From Crambe crambe (taxonomy: Eukaryota; Porifera; Demospongiae; Poecilosclerida; Crambeidae), in assembly GCA_963924555.1 (NCBI GenBank), contig OZ004592.1, positions 3,906,001 to 3,970,000 on the forward strand: a stretch of 64,000 nucleotides of DNA. Reading direction: 5' to 3'. Below, piece by piece: positions 43,678 through 57,400 of the stretch. The translations under genes and the position numbers were made by a program. Within the stretch, counting starts at the first letter, position 1; the number at the start of each line of letters is the position of its first letter. The notes below the pieces were generated by a model, which ran no database searches, was not told the DNA's origin, and saw nothing but the letters and a program-made list of their open reading frames with translations.

Positions 43678-44463
43678 GTAAGTCCCATGGCTCACAATAA
43701 CATCACAGGACAATTTTTCGGTCTATTTCTTCACTTGTCCTGTCACTTTCTGCTTGTGTCTGACTCTCTCCTATAACTTAAGAGAAGGGCTACTGCACTC
43801 ACAATCCTGTATGTAAAGCTTGATCCACTATATTAGCTAATCATACTTTAGGTCATAACTAAAACAACTGTGGTTATACTCCTGGCCACTTGAAGTCAGA
43901 GTTGTATAAATGTGGAATGCAAGGGAGAGTGTAGATCTGTCATCCTGTGCCATTGGAATTTTTTGTGTGTCCCCTTCCCAGACACCAATATTGTCCCTGT
44001 TAACCCCCTAAAGTAACAAATTCCAAGTAAAGGGGCATCAAACTTTAGACATTGCTCTGACTCAACTAATGGATAATTGCTCATTTTAAATGTGAACTTT
44101 GACCCCAACTCTAGCAATATGCCATGATCACAGCTGTATCCATCATTTTCTCAACCCTGGTACTAGCTAGTTCTAGCAGTATATCTGAGACTTTGATGAC
44201 CTTTTACCATACTAGGTGCACATTAATTCCAATCCTACATGGAATAATTAGGTGGTGAAGTATACCCTACCCATTAGATTTGATAGTTGTATGGCTGAAA
44301 GGTGGGTGTGTGGTGATGGGTACAAAATATGGAATATGGTAATCGTCTGTGAGAGTGTGATCTAGCTGATGACATAGCTAGCATGTTGGTGTCTCGACCA
44401 TCCCAACTAGGTTGGTCTATCATTCAGTCATTTCCAAACAGCTCTCTAATGAGTTAGAACCAA

Positions 44464-44530
44464 TGCTAAAAGATTAGTCATTCAGCATTCTTTATGTTCT
44501 CTCTTACACATTCCTTTCTGGGTGGGTGGG
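44464..44530 (+). pseudogene. Third relic of the intron 3 / exon 4 border
   Basis: aatgctaaaagattagtcattcagcattctttatgttctctcttacac resembles the 40.2-kb relic and the true border, but the AG is lost and no coding sequence follows. Confidence 0.4.
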
Positions 44531-45102
44531 TTCTCAGGAATTTTAGTCCTTTGGATCATGTCAGGAGTCATGATTGGACTGGAGCTGAACTATTTTGGTG
44601 GTTTGTGGATGCATAGACTTCTGTTCCATAATTATGGCTTCTGCATTATACCCACATCCACAAATTCCAATTGAATGTACAGATTAGATTGTATAAGGCT
44701 TTATTAAGTGCAGTGGTTAGTGGTCACTGGAGCGGAACTAATTACTATGCATGACTAACTTCAAAACATGATATGCTTGCAGAGGTGGCTCCAGCTGATT
44801 ATAGGTGGTCAGGTCAAGGGACATACTCATAATAGCATAACAGAAGACATTATCCCATTCTCCTTCACTTACAAATTCATTAGCAGGAATTTTTAACATG
44901 TCACCATTGTTCCAAAAGTGAGCACTCACTGAACTACATGCATAACTAAATGGTCATATTAAAGTACTTAGACCAACCCAACCACCAGCTTGTGAATGTA
45001 ATCCATTGTTCCACACCATGCAAGAGAGTGTGAATACTATGTGGTATGTACATCATGGGAAAATCATCATGTCATGTAGCATCATGTTATGGTGCTAGAT
45101 AT

Positions 45103-45364
45103 ACAAGTGAGCGCAAAAAATTTCTTCTAAATAAAAAGGTTAAGTAGGGATAGCTTAAAATCTAGCTGGGCTATAATAATGTACTGCAGCCTCATATGAA
45201 AACAATCCCTACATTTACATCCACTACTTATAGCTAGCTATGGCAGTTGTAAAAGTAGGGATTGTTTTCATATGAGGCTGCAGTACATTATTATAGCCCA
45301 GCTAGATTTTAAGCTATCCCTACTTAACCTTTTTATTTAGAAGAAATTTTTTGCGCTCACTTGT
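45103..45364. mobile_element. Hairpin MITE with 110-bp perfect arms
   Basis: 45103-45212 is the reverse complement of 45255-45364 without visible mismatch; the loop is 42 bp. Ends ACAAGTGAGCGC..GCGCTCACTTGT. Arms contain two TAGGGAT motifs. The perfect arms mean recent insertion or arm homogenisation. The target duplication is unclear. Confidence 0.9.
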
Positions 45365-46230
45365 TTCCATCCTTTTTTCTTATTGCTTGAAGTTGAATGT
45401 AAGTTTGTGTATGTAAAGAATTGAATGGCAGTAGTGACCGTCACTTCAACTGAGGCACTACAGCCAAGTACTGGCTATAATACTACTATAAGATGAGCAT
45501 CTGTACTGTAGGAGTGACTGGAACATCATCAGATAAGAATAAAATTAGCTACCTAAACGATTAAACTGAGAAGCTTACGTGGCTCCGCCCATAAGCCCCG
45601 CCCCCTACCGACGTGCGCTTCAAAATGGCGTCGAAAGATTGGCTAGTGTTCCGAGTGCTCGAATAGTGAAGTAGAGCCTTAGTCAAAACTAATAGCAAAA
45701 GATCAGCCTCTAGGTGCCGCTCTAACAGATGGCCAAAGCAGAATTTTGATGACTATAGCCAGTAAGCCGGTACGTCGATCTTATATTTATTATCCTTATT
45801 ATTATTATTATTATTATTATAAAGAAAAAGAACAAAAGTCAATTTTAGACATCGTTTTTTTCTTATGTTAGCGAATGAATTTTTGGTTTTGGAACATTCT
45901 CCTCTCTTCTTTGTAGATGTAATAATTCACTGTAGCCTTCTGAGAACCTGTAGAGCAAGGGTAGAAGAGAAAGAAGAGTTTTTAGTTCATACAGTCTTAT
46001 GACCTTTGACCCGCCATCCCTACTTAGAGAGTGCTAGCGCACTCTCTGATCAGTGGTATTCCTTTGGTTTCATTAAGTACTTTTAGAGTATAGTCAATAC
46101 CATTCTCCTCTATGAGGTATAGGGTACCATAAGAGGATTTCAGTGGAATATGCTATTTTAGAGAAGTGTGTTGAATGAATTAAATGCCTCAAATAATCAC
46201 TATTTATGGGTTTGCATGGTGTGTTCTACT
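45365..46230. other. Spacer with a GC-rich patch and MITE ends, no gene
   Basis: A GC-rich stretch (45580-45640, gctccgcccataagccccgcccc) carries Sp1-like boxes and a short ATG frame of 15 codons. (atta)n lies near 45795-45822. A palindrome agagagtgctagcgcactctct at 46024-46045 is preceded by catccctactt. A promoter relic is possible but unsupported. Confidence 0.35.
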
Positions 46231-46244
46231 TCCTTCAATACTTT

Positions 46245-46332
46245 TTACATCCAGGTTACACAGTCACTACTCTTCATGAAGTATACTTCACTGACCTCTT
46301 TACCCCTCCCCCCAGCACTGGTGGATGGAAGG
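46245..46332 (+). pseudogene. Exon-like cassette, copy 4 of 4
   Basis: acatccag|gttacacagtcactactc; frame VTQSLLFMKYTSLTSLPLPP, and donor |gtaagtccc. Diverged from copy 3 but still open. Confidence 0.45.
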
Positions 46333-46914
46333 GTAAGTCCCTGTACTCATTATGAACCATTGTGAGTAGATCCCCTCCATAGATACTCTGTAGAATACAT
46401 CAGGATGCTGGATAGTTTCAAGAGGTACCTCATGAAGTTTAGTGTGTGATTTTGAAAGTCCCACATTCTTGTTGAAAGGAGGCTAGGGAGTCGAATGAGA
46501 AGGCACTATTATAATTATATTGTATTGTCCTATTCAATACAGTGACGCGATTGGCTTACTGAGCATGTGTGCTCACCCCACAATGCTTTGCATTTCCCTA
46601 GTTAATTCTCAATGCATTATTAAAGGTTACTATGGCTACATGAACTGGCCACTTAAAGTTAAGTAATGAAGTGTGACTAGAGTTATGTGGTATTCGTCCA
46701 TCCTGTCCAGTAATGAAGTGTGCAATACATGTGTCAGAGCTCAGTTATGTGGGAGTGTTTGGAAAATGTAGTCCCTGGTCTTGTCATTCTGTGTCCCACT
46801 TTGACTTGACAGTATACTTACTGCAAGTTTCAATTAGGTGGCTATACAGTGGCATGTAGGGAGAGTGTCATACCTTATAGAAATGCAGAGTGAGTGATTT
46901 AATATTTTCATTTA

Positions 46915-47140
46915 GATACCCCGATGACAGAGTAGGTTGGGGGATCTCTCCATGAGGTGCTGGTTACAGGGTGTCTCTGAAAACCTCATCCACAACAAGG
47001 GACTCACCCTCATTAGTAGAGCCCATCAACAGGTTTGTTATTCCATATGATTATAAATAAATGTATACCTCTTTGTCTAAAATGTTATAGGGTTACAACT
47101 GGTGCCACGAGTGTAATGTAGTGACCAGGCAGCTATGGAC
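46915..47140 (+). pseudogene. PP2A catalytic-subunit gene fragment
   Basis: Reads YPDDRVGWGISP-GAGY, then in another frame NKGLTLISRAHQ, then after a ~57-bp intron-like gap GYNWCHECNVVT. This is the order DDRGGWGISPRGAGY..GLTLVSRAHQ..GYNWCH of the C-terminal part of PP2A catalytic subunits (not PP1 or PP6, which differ at the GYNWCH site). A stop and a frameshift show it is dead, and the following APNYC region is missing. Confidence 0.72.
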
Positions 47141-47424
47141 AATGGACTGAAGTACACAATAGTATCATTTTATGTATTGTTTACTATTTTCTGTATACAT
47201 GTGCACTTAGTTTCGCTTTTAATTTATGCAAATAATTTATGCATGGGCAGGCACTGTATAAAATGGCAAGGTAGGGTTATCCTAGTTAGCTAATCAAGTA
47301 TCAAAGAATCTCGTCCCTGTCCCTTGGACTGGAACTTGCATGTGCTATCATAAGATGGAAAGTTGTTGCTAGATATACCCCGGTAGTGGTAGAAGCTGCT
47401 TGTTGGACACACCTCCTATGATAC

Positions 47425-47625
47425 ATTAGGGGGCCTTGCTGACGACACAATTCAAACTGTTCGCTCCATTGGCAAGGCCATCGCAGACAGAGTGGGTACT
47501 ACAGATTCCTCCAACTCTTCCAAGCACCTCTTTGGTCGACTAGCCATCGCCCTGTGGCGTGGCAACGCCTGTTTATGGCTACATCGCTTCCCAACTCTCC
47601 CCCCCCCCCCTCTCTAGACGGAGTG
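47425..47625 (+). pseudogene. Retroelement C-terminal fragment
   Basis: One frame reads GGLADDTIQTVRSIGKAIADRV, then SKHLFGRLAIALWRGNACLW. It resembles the end of the ORF described at 6029-6634 (..G..IA..TG..S..FL.QRL..A.QRGNA). Ends in a C run (47599-47611). Confidence 0.45.
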
Positions 47626-47819
47626 CCATGACTTGGACTTGTTTGTTTGTCTGTGTATAATCGAATTTCATTATTAAAAATTTATGATACATCATTATGC
47701 GCATGCGTAGTTTAGAATATAGGGAGTGGCATTATACAGCAGATAAACAAATGCAGCGGTGAACCATTGAAATAAACGAATGATCATACTAAAGCTTCGG
47801 TTCGGGCTTAGTGTGAATC

Positions 47820-48489
47820 ATGGGGAACAAGTCCAACAAGGAGAAACGACCCGATCTTGATCCCTCTATGCCCTCAGGGGGTGTTCCTTCTTCTTCAAGT
47901 ACGAGACCAAATGATCATCCTTCTCCTAAAGCTGGGCTTTGCAATTCTTCTTCAAAGTCTGATAATGAGTCCAGTAATTCTTCTCCACAAAAAACTGACT
48001 CTTCTTCTAACTCTCCCCCTCCAAACGCTGTGCTGAATGTTCCTGCCCCAAGGACTCTGTCAAGTGAGCCTCCCCCTCCAAGCGCTGTGGCGAGCATTCC
48101 TGCCCCAAGGACTCTGTCAAGTGAGCCTCCCCCTCCAAGCGCTGTGGCGAGCGTTCCTGCCCCAAGGACTCTGTCAAGTGAGCCTCCCCCTCCAAGCGCT
48201 GTGGCGAGCGTTCCTGCCCCAAGGACTCTGTCAAGTGAGCCTCCCCCTCCAAGCGCTGTGGCGAGCGTTCCTGCCCCAACGACTCTGCCAAGTGAGTCTG
48301 CCCCTCCAAACGCTGTGCCGATTGTTCCTGCACCAAGGACTCTGCCACCCCCTCCAAACATTAAGCCTAGTAACCGTCATTCTCCAAAGTCCGAGGTCAG
48401 AAATGCAGGGCCTCCTTCACCATGGACTGGACGAAAAGTCTCTAGACAAGAGAGACGAAGAATTGAAAGAATTAAGCGCAAGTCCAAAG
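47820..48489 (+). CDS. Exon 1, paralogue 2
   Basis: Starts MGNKSNKEK and ends at AAAG|GTAGCT, phase 1. Low-complexity Ser/Pro sequence plus the basic RQERRRIERIK patch. Confidence 0.82.
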
Positions 48490-51400
48490 GTAGCTACATA
48501 ACGTTCATGCCTTACCCCATTGGTCTTACTGACCTTTTATCAAGTTTAGGGGAAAAAAGGGGTGATGAGTTTGGTTGTCATCTTTTAGTTCCCAAGTCGA
48601 GAAATGTGTTTTACCTGTCCCATTTTCTCAAACACGATTAAAACTAAATTTTAATCTGTAGTGTATATGGATTTTTGGGATGATGGGAAGTAGTCCAATC
48701 ACAATATCCTTACATCATGTGGTAACATGGATGGTCCCTTATGCATCCCTTTTTGTATGCCTGCACAAGCATAAGGCTAGCTATCGCTAAAAATTATATG
48801 GATTTCTTATTACTGGTGAACCCACTAAGTTCTGCCCTAGAATTATCATCATAAAACAACAACAACAATAACAACAAAACCCACCAAAAAACCACAACAT
48901 GATAACCTTGAAGAACAGTGGGCAAAATAAACACTCTCATAATACTTCTACGATCGAGTGGATTGACTTGAGATAACAGCTGTTCATAAATAATATGATA
49001 AAAGTGAAAATAGTGCATGTAGTAGTAGATTTGTTTCATAGGTCCCTGTAGCTCAAATATTTGCGTTGAAGAATAAATTTGAAATAAATGTCTGAACAGT
49101 TAAGTAGCATGGTATCTCCAACCCTTGAATCTTCTGTGTCCATTCAATATCATACCCACTCTTCTTAAAATAGAGGATATTTTCATTGACAAATTTAATT
49201 GTCCTGCTTTTCTTGCTACCGGTTCTTTCTCACGTACGAACATTTAACTGACTGCTACCACCCAGATTTCAATATAATCTATGACAGATTTGTTGCACTC
49301 TTTCTCTCTACTTGTGGAGCTAAGTTATTGCACTGATACTAAGACTATAGTTGATTCAAATGGAGTGATCTGACTGGTCAGTTGCAGGGCTCTTATTTCA
49401 CTTAGTGCCCATTGTCCTTGGCAGTGGGCACTATGTAGCTCAGTCTCAGGCCCTTAGTAGTGACCTCGCTGTGCTCAGTCACTACAGCCCAGGGCCTTCA
49501 GGTCTCTTGAATGCCGTATATCCATTGATCTCGGTGTCTAACTATTATTTAGCCAGTGAAGACACTACCTCTATGATATTGTGTGAATAATGGGGAGGGG
49601 AATTTATGCCAAATCCCCCCCCCCCCCACCCCCCCCCCCCACCAAAAAAAAAAAAAAAAAAAAGATAACAAAGAGAAAGTGTTGTCCAAATGTACATTAT
49701 GAAAGTACAGAACCATGTACCTAGGCCCATCATTGCACCTACGGTAACAGACCATTATAGCATCCTTATAATAAGAGTATTGGGGAACATTAAAATTTTC
49801 ATATGAAGTACTACTCCAATGGAGCATCCGTGCCATCCCTACTTAGAGAGTATTCATGTGTCCTGTAATACTAGACCAGATACAAAAGTAGTTTTTTCTG
49901 TTAATTAAGTGGGTAAATTTTTAATAGTAGCACTGCCTCAGTTACTCCCCACTTAATCTCATACCATGCAGAATAACTTTCCCTCTGTAGCATGATCTGG
50001 TGTTACAGGGTTCTTTTCAAGTGTCCCGAGTTAGAGAGTTATGACTTTCAGTGTTGAGTGTCAGTACCACTATGTGCAGACCAGTGTGGTGATACTGTAT
50101 TTTTAATGTTTTACTTATTTATTTCCAGCTCCTCCCCTCAGTGTGGACAATATCATGACGGTCCTAGAAACCCTTCCATGGAGGGAGGTTGGTGACATGC
50201 TGTGGGTCTATGACTCCAAGCTTGATCCAATAGATGCTGACCACACAACAGACGAGGAAAAAAAAGGAGCAGTGATAAGATATTGGCTGTTGAGGGATCC
50301 GTACGCCTCCTGGAGGATGCTTATATTGAGGCTTGATGTGTACGAAAAGTTTGACATTGCAGACCGGATACGGAACTATGCAGAGAAGCAAACAGGTCAG
50401 TAACCACATCAAATAGTTGGTCCCCCCAATTAATGTACTGCATATAGCTTGAATGAAAGCATAGTGGGTGAGAAAGAATGACTTTACTATGATCACCTTC
50501 TCCTTGTTTGTGTGAGTGAGTAACTGTTGAAGTCACATAGTTGTACTGTCTACTTTGGACTGTAGGAACATAATATTATGTTATAGGCATGGGTATGGTG
50601 AAAGTATGTCCAATTGTGTCCCCGGAGTCCCAGGGATGGGATTATAGTAGGTCACTTGAGTGTACAATTTAAAATTAGGAGTGACTCTCCAAGGTTGTCC
50701 CTTAGTGTCAGTCTATGGACATTAGTGAATTAGCATAGCAACCTCAACCTGTAGTTCCAATAGTAACTACTAGCCCTGATGAAACAAATTTTTTCCCAAA
50801 TATAAACATACTTATTCGAGTGCACTGGGTTTAATGTGGTATGAGCAAGACTCTACGTACATCCAGATGTCAAGACATTTCAGTTAGAGTATAATAATGA
50901 TATATGTGTAGTACGTTGCAAAAAGGATTTTTTCTATCTACCACAAGCTACCATAAAAACTGTAGAATTATTTTTTAATCACATCCCCTAGCTATATACA
51001 CCAGTACAGTACAGTTGATTCTTTTTTTATCCGGAGAGAAATCTAGCTAGCTGCTACCAGTAGCCACTGTATCTCTGCCATCACAATCAATGGCTGAAAC
51101 TTACACAAAAGGATCAATGAATGAAGCCAAACCATGAATAGAAGAGCTGCATTGCATGAGTGGACTGTCTAACTTTCAAGATCCTTTTATGTAGCAGTGA
51201 TAAAAGATTACAGTAGTTGGACATGTATTTTTGACTGCTCTCCAATTAGAATTATGTCTCTAGAAATGGCCCACTGTTATGTTATTTTAAAGGACCTGTT
51301 AATCTGAAGAGCCTATAAATATTATCAAGAGCATTAATTTGTTATAGCATTACATTACACAAAAAAATTACAAAAAATAATAATAAAGAAAAAGCATTTG

Positions 51401-54400
51401 CCTTTGCATTTTATGAAACTATAGCATACTAGTTGTATAGTCTGAACCATGGTTTTGATCCTTGGGCCTGTAGCTGTTCACTCCAGCTGCAAACCCACAA
51501 ATATTATACATTAGGATGTCAGTCTTCAGTTGTATTGCAAACTATAGAAGAGCGGACAGTATCCAAGAAGATGCTGACTCCAAAGAACATTCTCGAGAAG
51601 AAAAAGTTTAACTTCTTCCTTGAGGCAGACACCATGACCCCACTTTACCTCTATGCAAAAACTGTAGAGTGATCAGATGCTTGGACATGTTTCATAGTTC
51701 TTTGATGTTGACTAGAAACTGGTATTCATAATGGCTGCTGGCTTCTAAAACAGCAACAGGGCCAAGGATTAGAAGTATAGTCCAGACTATTATAGAGGTA
51801 GGCAGCTTTATAAAAATAATGGATAACTACTAAAAAAATATAAATGAGCAAACATGACTTATTTATGGGTGACCAAATAGGCCTAACATTCATCCTCTTA
51901 TTTATATGCACATCATCACAGAATGTAGTACTTTTCCTATGACTCAACTGCAATGTACGTGTTGTAGATCCAAAGAATAATCACATGCGATTTTATATAC
52001 TTGAAGGCCAGAAAATTTGCTGAGAATTTAATTTAACTCTCCAGTTAATAACTGTATTTATTATTATAAAGGTTATGAAAGTTGTAGTTGATGCTAGCAG
52101 TATCAGCAGTGGTCAGAATTATTGTGATACTGAACGTCTTTCTTCCAAAATTTCATTTTCATTCTTTGAAACTGTGAAAGCATTTCTTTAGATGATTGTT
52201 CTCTCTGACTGCTATGGTACATACTTGAAAAATGAATATGATTGAAATTTACTTCATGGAAGTGCATGTACAATAATTATATTTCCTGCCGGCTTCAGCC
52301 CTGCTTGCATATTTTTATTACAGACTTTTAACGGGGAAAGAGATTCTAGTCTCAACTATCTACTTGGTTATATTATTTGGATTTGGTGTAATCTTGTCCC
52401 CTAGACCCCAGCCTCACCTGTCACAGTTTGTTGACTGCTCTGGATACTGTGAAGAATGCAAAGGACAGTGATGAGATTAAGAACAGTTATGGTAGTATTT
52501 TGGAGGATGTACTCGAGATACCAGAACCCAAGAGTAAGGAGATGAGGTTATATTATGCAGATGAGGAAGATTATAGAAAGAAACTTGTGGAATACTACAT
52601 AACAATGTCTCCATTGGCTAGTTGGAATCATCTGGCAGGGAGACTTCTCGGCTATGAACATCATGGAGCTCTTGAAAAAGTCAAGGGGAATGTTAAAGTT
52701 GATAAAGGTGGGTGTGTGGTAGATGAGGAGGAGAGATATGGGATATACTAATCCTCAGAGTGAGTGTGAACTCTCTCTATTTAGTGATCAAACAACATGC
52801 TCCATAGAGAAAATACAAAATTGGATTCAGTATGTAATTGCTGCTCTAAATGTTTCTCCCTGTTATATCATACATGTCCAAGATTACCTATGAATGTCTT
52901 CTGTGACAATAGAATCTCTCATGCTTAGTAATATGCCAGTCCATCCCTACTTGTACTCCTTAGTCAAGGACCAACCCAGCTAGTCTGTCTTGCAAGTCAC
53001 TGGTCACATTTTGTAAAGGGTCGGGCTCGTGAGACTAGTCCATTCCAATGTGTCACATATTACACTCTCAATTCTAACCCAAAAACAAATGTCCTGGTTG
53101 ATCCTAAATTACATCAGAGAGTTGGTAGTGGTAATAAATAATTCAATGTGACATATGGAAGACAATGTTCAATGAGCTGGAATGGGGTGGATAATTTGGG
53201 TAAGGGGTCATTACTCACATAAAATGGTGTCTACTCACAACAGTGTATAATCCAACCTCTTGATTGCTTGATGGCAAAGAATTGTTGATTTCCGCTCTGG
53301 TAAGACCAAAGTAAATGTAGCCATCATATATATGATGTGGAGAAGCAGTTAATGTTGTACTTGGTATGTAATTAACATTATACATATGATCTTGTACATA
53401 TGACTGGTCTGCTGTAACAGTTGAACCTCTCTTAATTGTTGGGCTTGTTGAGGTCAAGGTCTCAATAATGATGATCTAGCTATTAAAACTCTCCCTCCCC
53501 TGTTTGTAGTTTGATAGTTAGCTAGTGGAGGAGTCACTTTTCCCAAGTAAGTATTCGGAGTTTTCCTGATACCGAAATTATGTGTAGCTTGTAAGAAAGT
53601 CTCAGCCTTGGAGGTGTTGTATTTTATAAACTCAAGTGCTGTGAATATATTGACCTCTGACCCTATATCTTCCATTATGGACTAAGCTGACCCCATATAC
53701 CAGGTTGGTCTATTAATTAATTAGAGTCATTTCCAAATCAGAAAGGCCAATCAAAATCATGCAGAGTGATTAAGATTATCCTCTGTTAAGCATAGAGTAC
53801 CACTGAGCAATTATTCTATTGTATAGCTATTGGATAAATTAGAAATCCAAAGCTTGACACTGAGTTTAACCAAATTGAATATATCTAACACCAATAGGAT
53901 TTTTGCCTCGGCACCAAAGTGCCGAGGTACTGTGCTGGAAGCGACTATGATCGGCAATGGTGGTACGTTTCATGCGCACATGCAATGATGCATGATGATG
54001 CGTATTGAGCACATGCATTAATTTAGCTCTGCGCTTAGTAGCTAGCTAGACATACAGTAGGCTCAGGCTCGCAGTCAACTTAGTGCTGGCCATCTTTACC
54101 AACAAATCAAGCCCATTATCACATGCAGAGAACTGACTAAAAGACAGCAGTGAACAAAAACAACAGAGATTGCAGTGTACACGAACTAGTGATCGTTTGA
54201 AGTGTCAAAGAGAGAGCCATGGTGAAGGAGAATCTCAGAACTAAGACTTTGAGGCTTCCAAAGAATGAGAGAATCCAGTACACATACTTCAATCAAGCTA
54301 TGCTTGAGAATAACCATTAAACAGCAGTTCCAAATCGTTGAACAGCAAAAATACTAGCTGTGTAAATACTAATCTTACTACAATATAAGCCATGTTGCTC

Positions 54401-57400
54401 AGTGTGCACTCTTCACAGAAAAGAAGCTATTTTGGCAACATTTTGTAGAAACATTTGACCCCACAAACCCCTGCACTTTTCATATGCCCATGCAGCAAGT
54501 GTTCAGCAATTCCAAACATAATCATCCTTGTAGGACTCTGGCTTCAAGCCGGTGATCCTTCAGTGTATCTTTATTGTCTCTTATATACCACTGTCACGTC
54601 ATATTCACTGTAAAGCATTTAAAATAAATAAACATAGAAAGGTTGCACTTAAGTGCCGAGGCATTCCTAGTCTTTTTAAAAGACTATTTATTCAATGTTG
54701 TTATTGTTCATGTTCTCTCTTACAGACCCCTCCCTCAACCTCACTAATCTCACTAAGCTGTTGGAGGATGTGAAGGATTGGAATTTCGTGAGGGGTGGTC
54801 TTGCCATCCCTTACTCAGTGTATGATAGTATCAGCGAACAACACTCCAGTATGTCCCAACGTAAGGAAGCTTGCTGGGAATGGTACCTGAACAACCACCC
54901 ATCCCCATCATGGCGTTACATAGCATATATTCTATGTGTGTTTATGGAGCATGAAGTGCTGGAAGTGTTGAAGAGTCAGTACCTCAAAGGTGGGTTGCAT
55001 ATTGTAAGTGGTATGACATGATCAGTGGTACTGTAAGTGTATATACTATAGAGCCATGCATGTGATTAACCTCAGTGCATGTGCAAGTGTGTATCTGTGT
55101 ATCTGTTACATCCACCACAGTGCCAGTAGTGATTAGAGCGCTTCAATTTCAGCCTTAACGATGTCCAGACGATACTCTCCAGTGTTTAAAATGAGCTGAT
55201 TTCGGAAAAGGCTTTATTCCGGCAAGAAGGGCAGCTCCTTACTATATGTAATATCTTATCTAACTCTAACACACCTGCACGAGAATGATGCTATACTGAA
55301 GGTAAGTGCATTACATCACCGAGAGCATTATAGCATCATTTGAGTGCACCATGCATTAAAACACATGGAGCTAGATCAGAGTGATCTAAGCAATTTAGTG
55401 CTGATCACATGACTTGGATCTAATCAGATTCCAGTTGGAGCATTCTTATGACTCACCATAATCTTTCTTTTATCGTATCTAGCAAGTTCTGAACTTCTGA
55501 CACATGTTTGGTTTTTAAAGAATGCATGCAATTATCGATGAAGTTTAAAAAATAAATGAGGCAAATTCCTGAGGTTTTCCTTCTTGAAACCCAATGTAAC
55601 TAGTGAAATGCTAAAGTATATAAAAGAAGATATTTAGCTCCTCACTTAGGCCAGACCAATTTGAATGTTGCTTCCAGAAAGTGACCTTGGTGGCAGGAAT
55701 AAATTTATAAGAACCAAAAATAATTGTTATACATAAAGTGACTCGTGGAAGGAACAATTTTTAGTTCCAATGAATAATTATATTATACAGAGAAAGCATT
55801 GATTTCCTGTCAAGAAAAAATAAAATACTAGTCCAGAGTTTTTCAAATATTACTGACAGCTCATAATGTGGTCCATCTGTGCGGCACAGGAAACATATTG
55901 GTCTTACCAAGGTTTCATTTAGAAATTTGTCCGGGGGGGGGGGGGGGGGGGGGGTGGGGGGGGGTGGGGGGGGGGCAGATACAAGTATATGGAAGGGGGA
56001 AAAATTATGAGGCCATGTAGGGTAAACACGTAGGGTGAACAACATCAAAATTATGCTGCCTTCAATAATAATCCCTACATCACTCCCTAAACTAAGCAGA
56101 ACACTTTTACACTGACATGAACAATTAAAGCAGCTTGGTGGGAGGCGGTGATGTAGGGATTATTATTGAAAACAGCATAATTTTTATTACAGAAACTGCC
56201 ATGGGTTGAAGTACTAGCATAATTTTTTTTCCCTTTCACTTGTTTGTTTACTTTTTATATGACCTAATGTTTTAATAGCTCACTGGGCGCGCACGTGCAT
56301 ACGTACGAGGGGGGATTTTGGATTTTTTCTTGGGTGGGGTCCCCCCTTCCTAATCCACAGGGAGGGCTAGAGTACAAGAAGGAAATGTACATACAGCCTG
56401 ATACAGGTAGGTAATTACTCTCAGTTGACACAGTAGGTGTTGCAGAAATTCCCTTCTGCCTCATGGCTCATCCATGCAGAACAGGTTGTATATGAAAGCT
56501 CAGTACATGATTATTATCTGTTGTAAATTTTCAAGGGGGGAGGGAAAAAAATTACCACTTCATCTTCCACTAGTGTTTGACCACCACAATGGAAAGTTTG
56601 CTGTACGAGTACTGTAATACTGAGGTTCAGCAGGATCTTGGCAAGTAAGAGAACGAGCTATAATGGTGGAGTGATTGGTGGAAATAATATACTTCCACTT
56701 CTTCAAGATCACACAGCATATTTTTCTCTTCTGGTTTAAGCTTCAGAGTACACACACCTATATGAACAAGAAAATTATATGGAAAGTACAAAGACATGGT
56801 TTGAAACGTTCTACTGTAGTATTTCTGCTACTAGTCAACTACAAACTCAAATAGAGTGAAAACTTTTATCCAACTATGATTCAACAACTGACAGAAAAAT
56901 GATAACTTTGTGATTAAAAAACATTAAGTGCACATACAGGAAATACAATATTATACCACAAACAAGATAACATGACCACACAAATACAATTACATAAATC
57001 AATCAAGACCAGTTAACTATAGCTAATAACCTGCATAGTTGGAGTACTCAATGGCACCATATGATTCTGACATCCATCCATCACTTATTTCAACCTCAGC
57101 TTCACCAGATATCAATGCTCTTTCTAAAACAGATCCAAACATTTCAACTATTACAGTAGAGGGAAGCGAAAGTGTGTTACCCCTTCTTGCCTCAGCAACT
57201 ATTAACGGCCATTTTCCAAATTTCACACATGGACTCCTTTTGATTACGTGACTAAACTGATGATGTCATTTTTAAATTTATAAATGAAATTAGCTACCCA
57301 GTGGACTCATGAAGCAACATTTCAAGTTGGTCTGGCCTTACAGTAAGCTGAGGCTGGAAGGTCATGGTCCTAGTGGATCTTCCATTAGGCTCCTGCAGAA

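Noticed and set aside
45625..45670. Small ATG frame (MASKDWLVF..) in a GC-rich patch
   Set aside because: Only 15 codons and no splice support; could be a promoter relic but nothing confirms it.
48037..48501. Plus-strand frame with FLPQGLCQVSLPLQALW repeats
   Set aside because: Out-of-frame reading of exon 1 of paralogue 2; the frame continuing into Death domain 1 is the other one.
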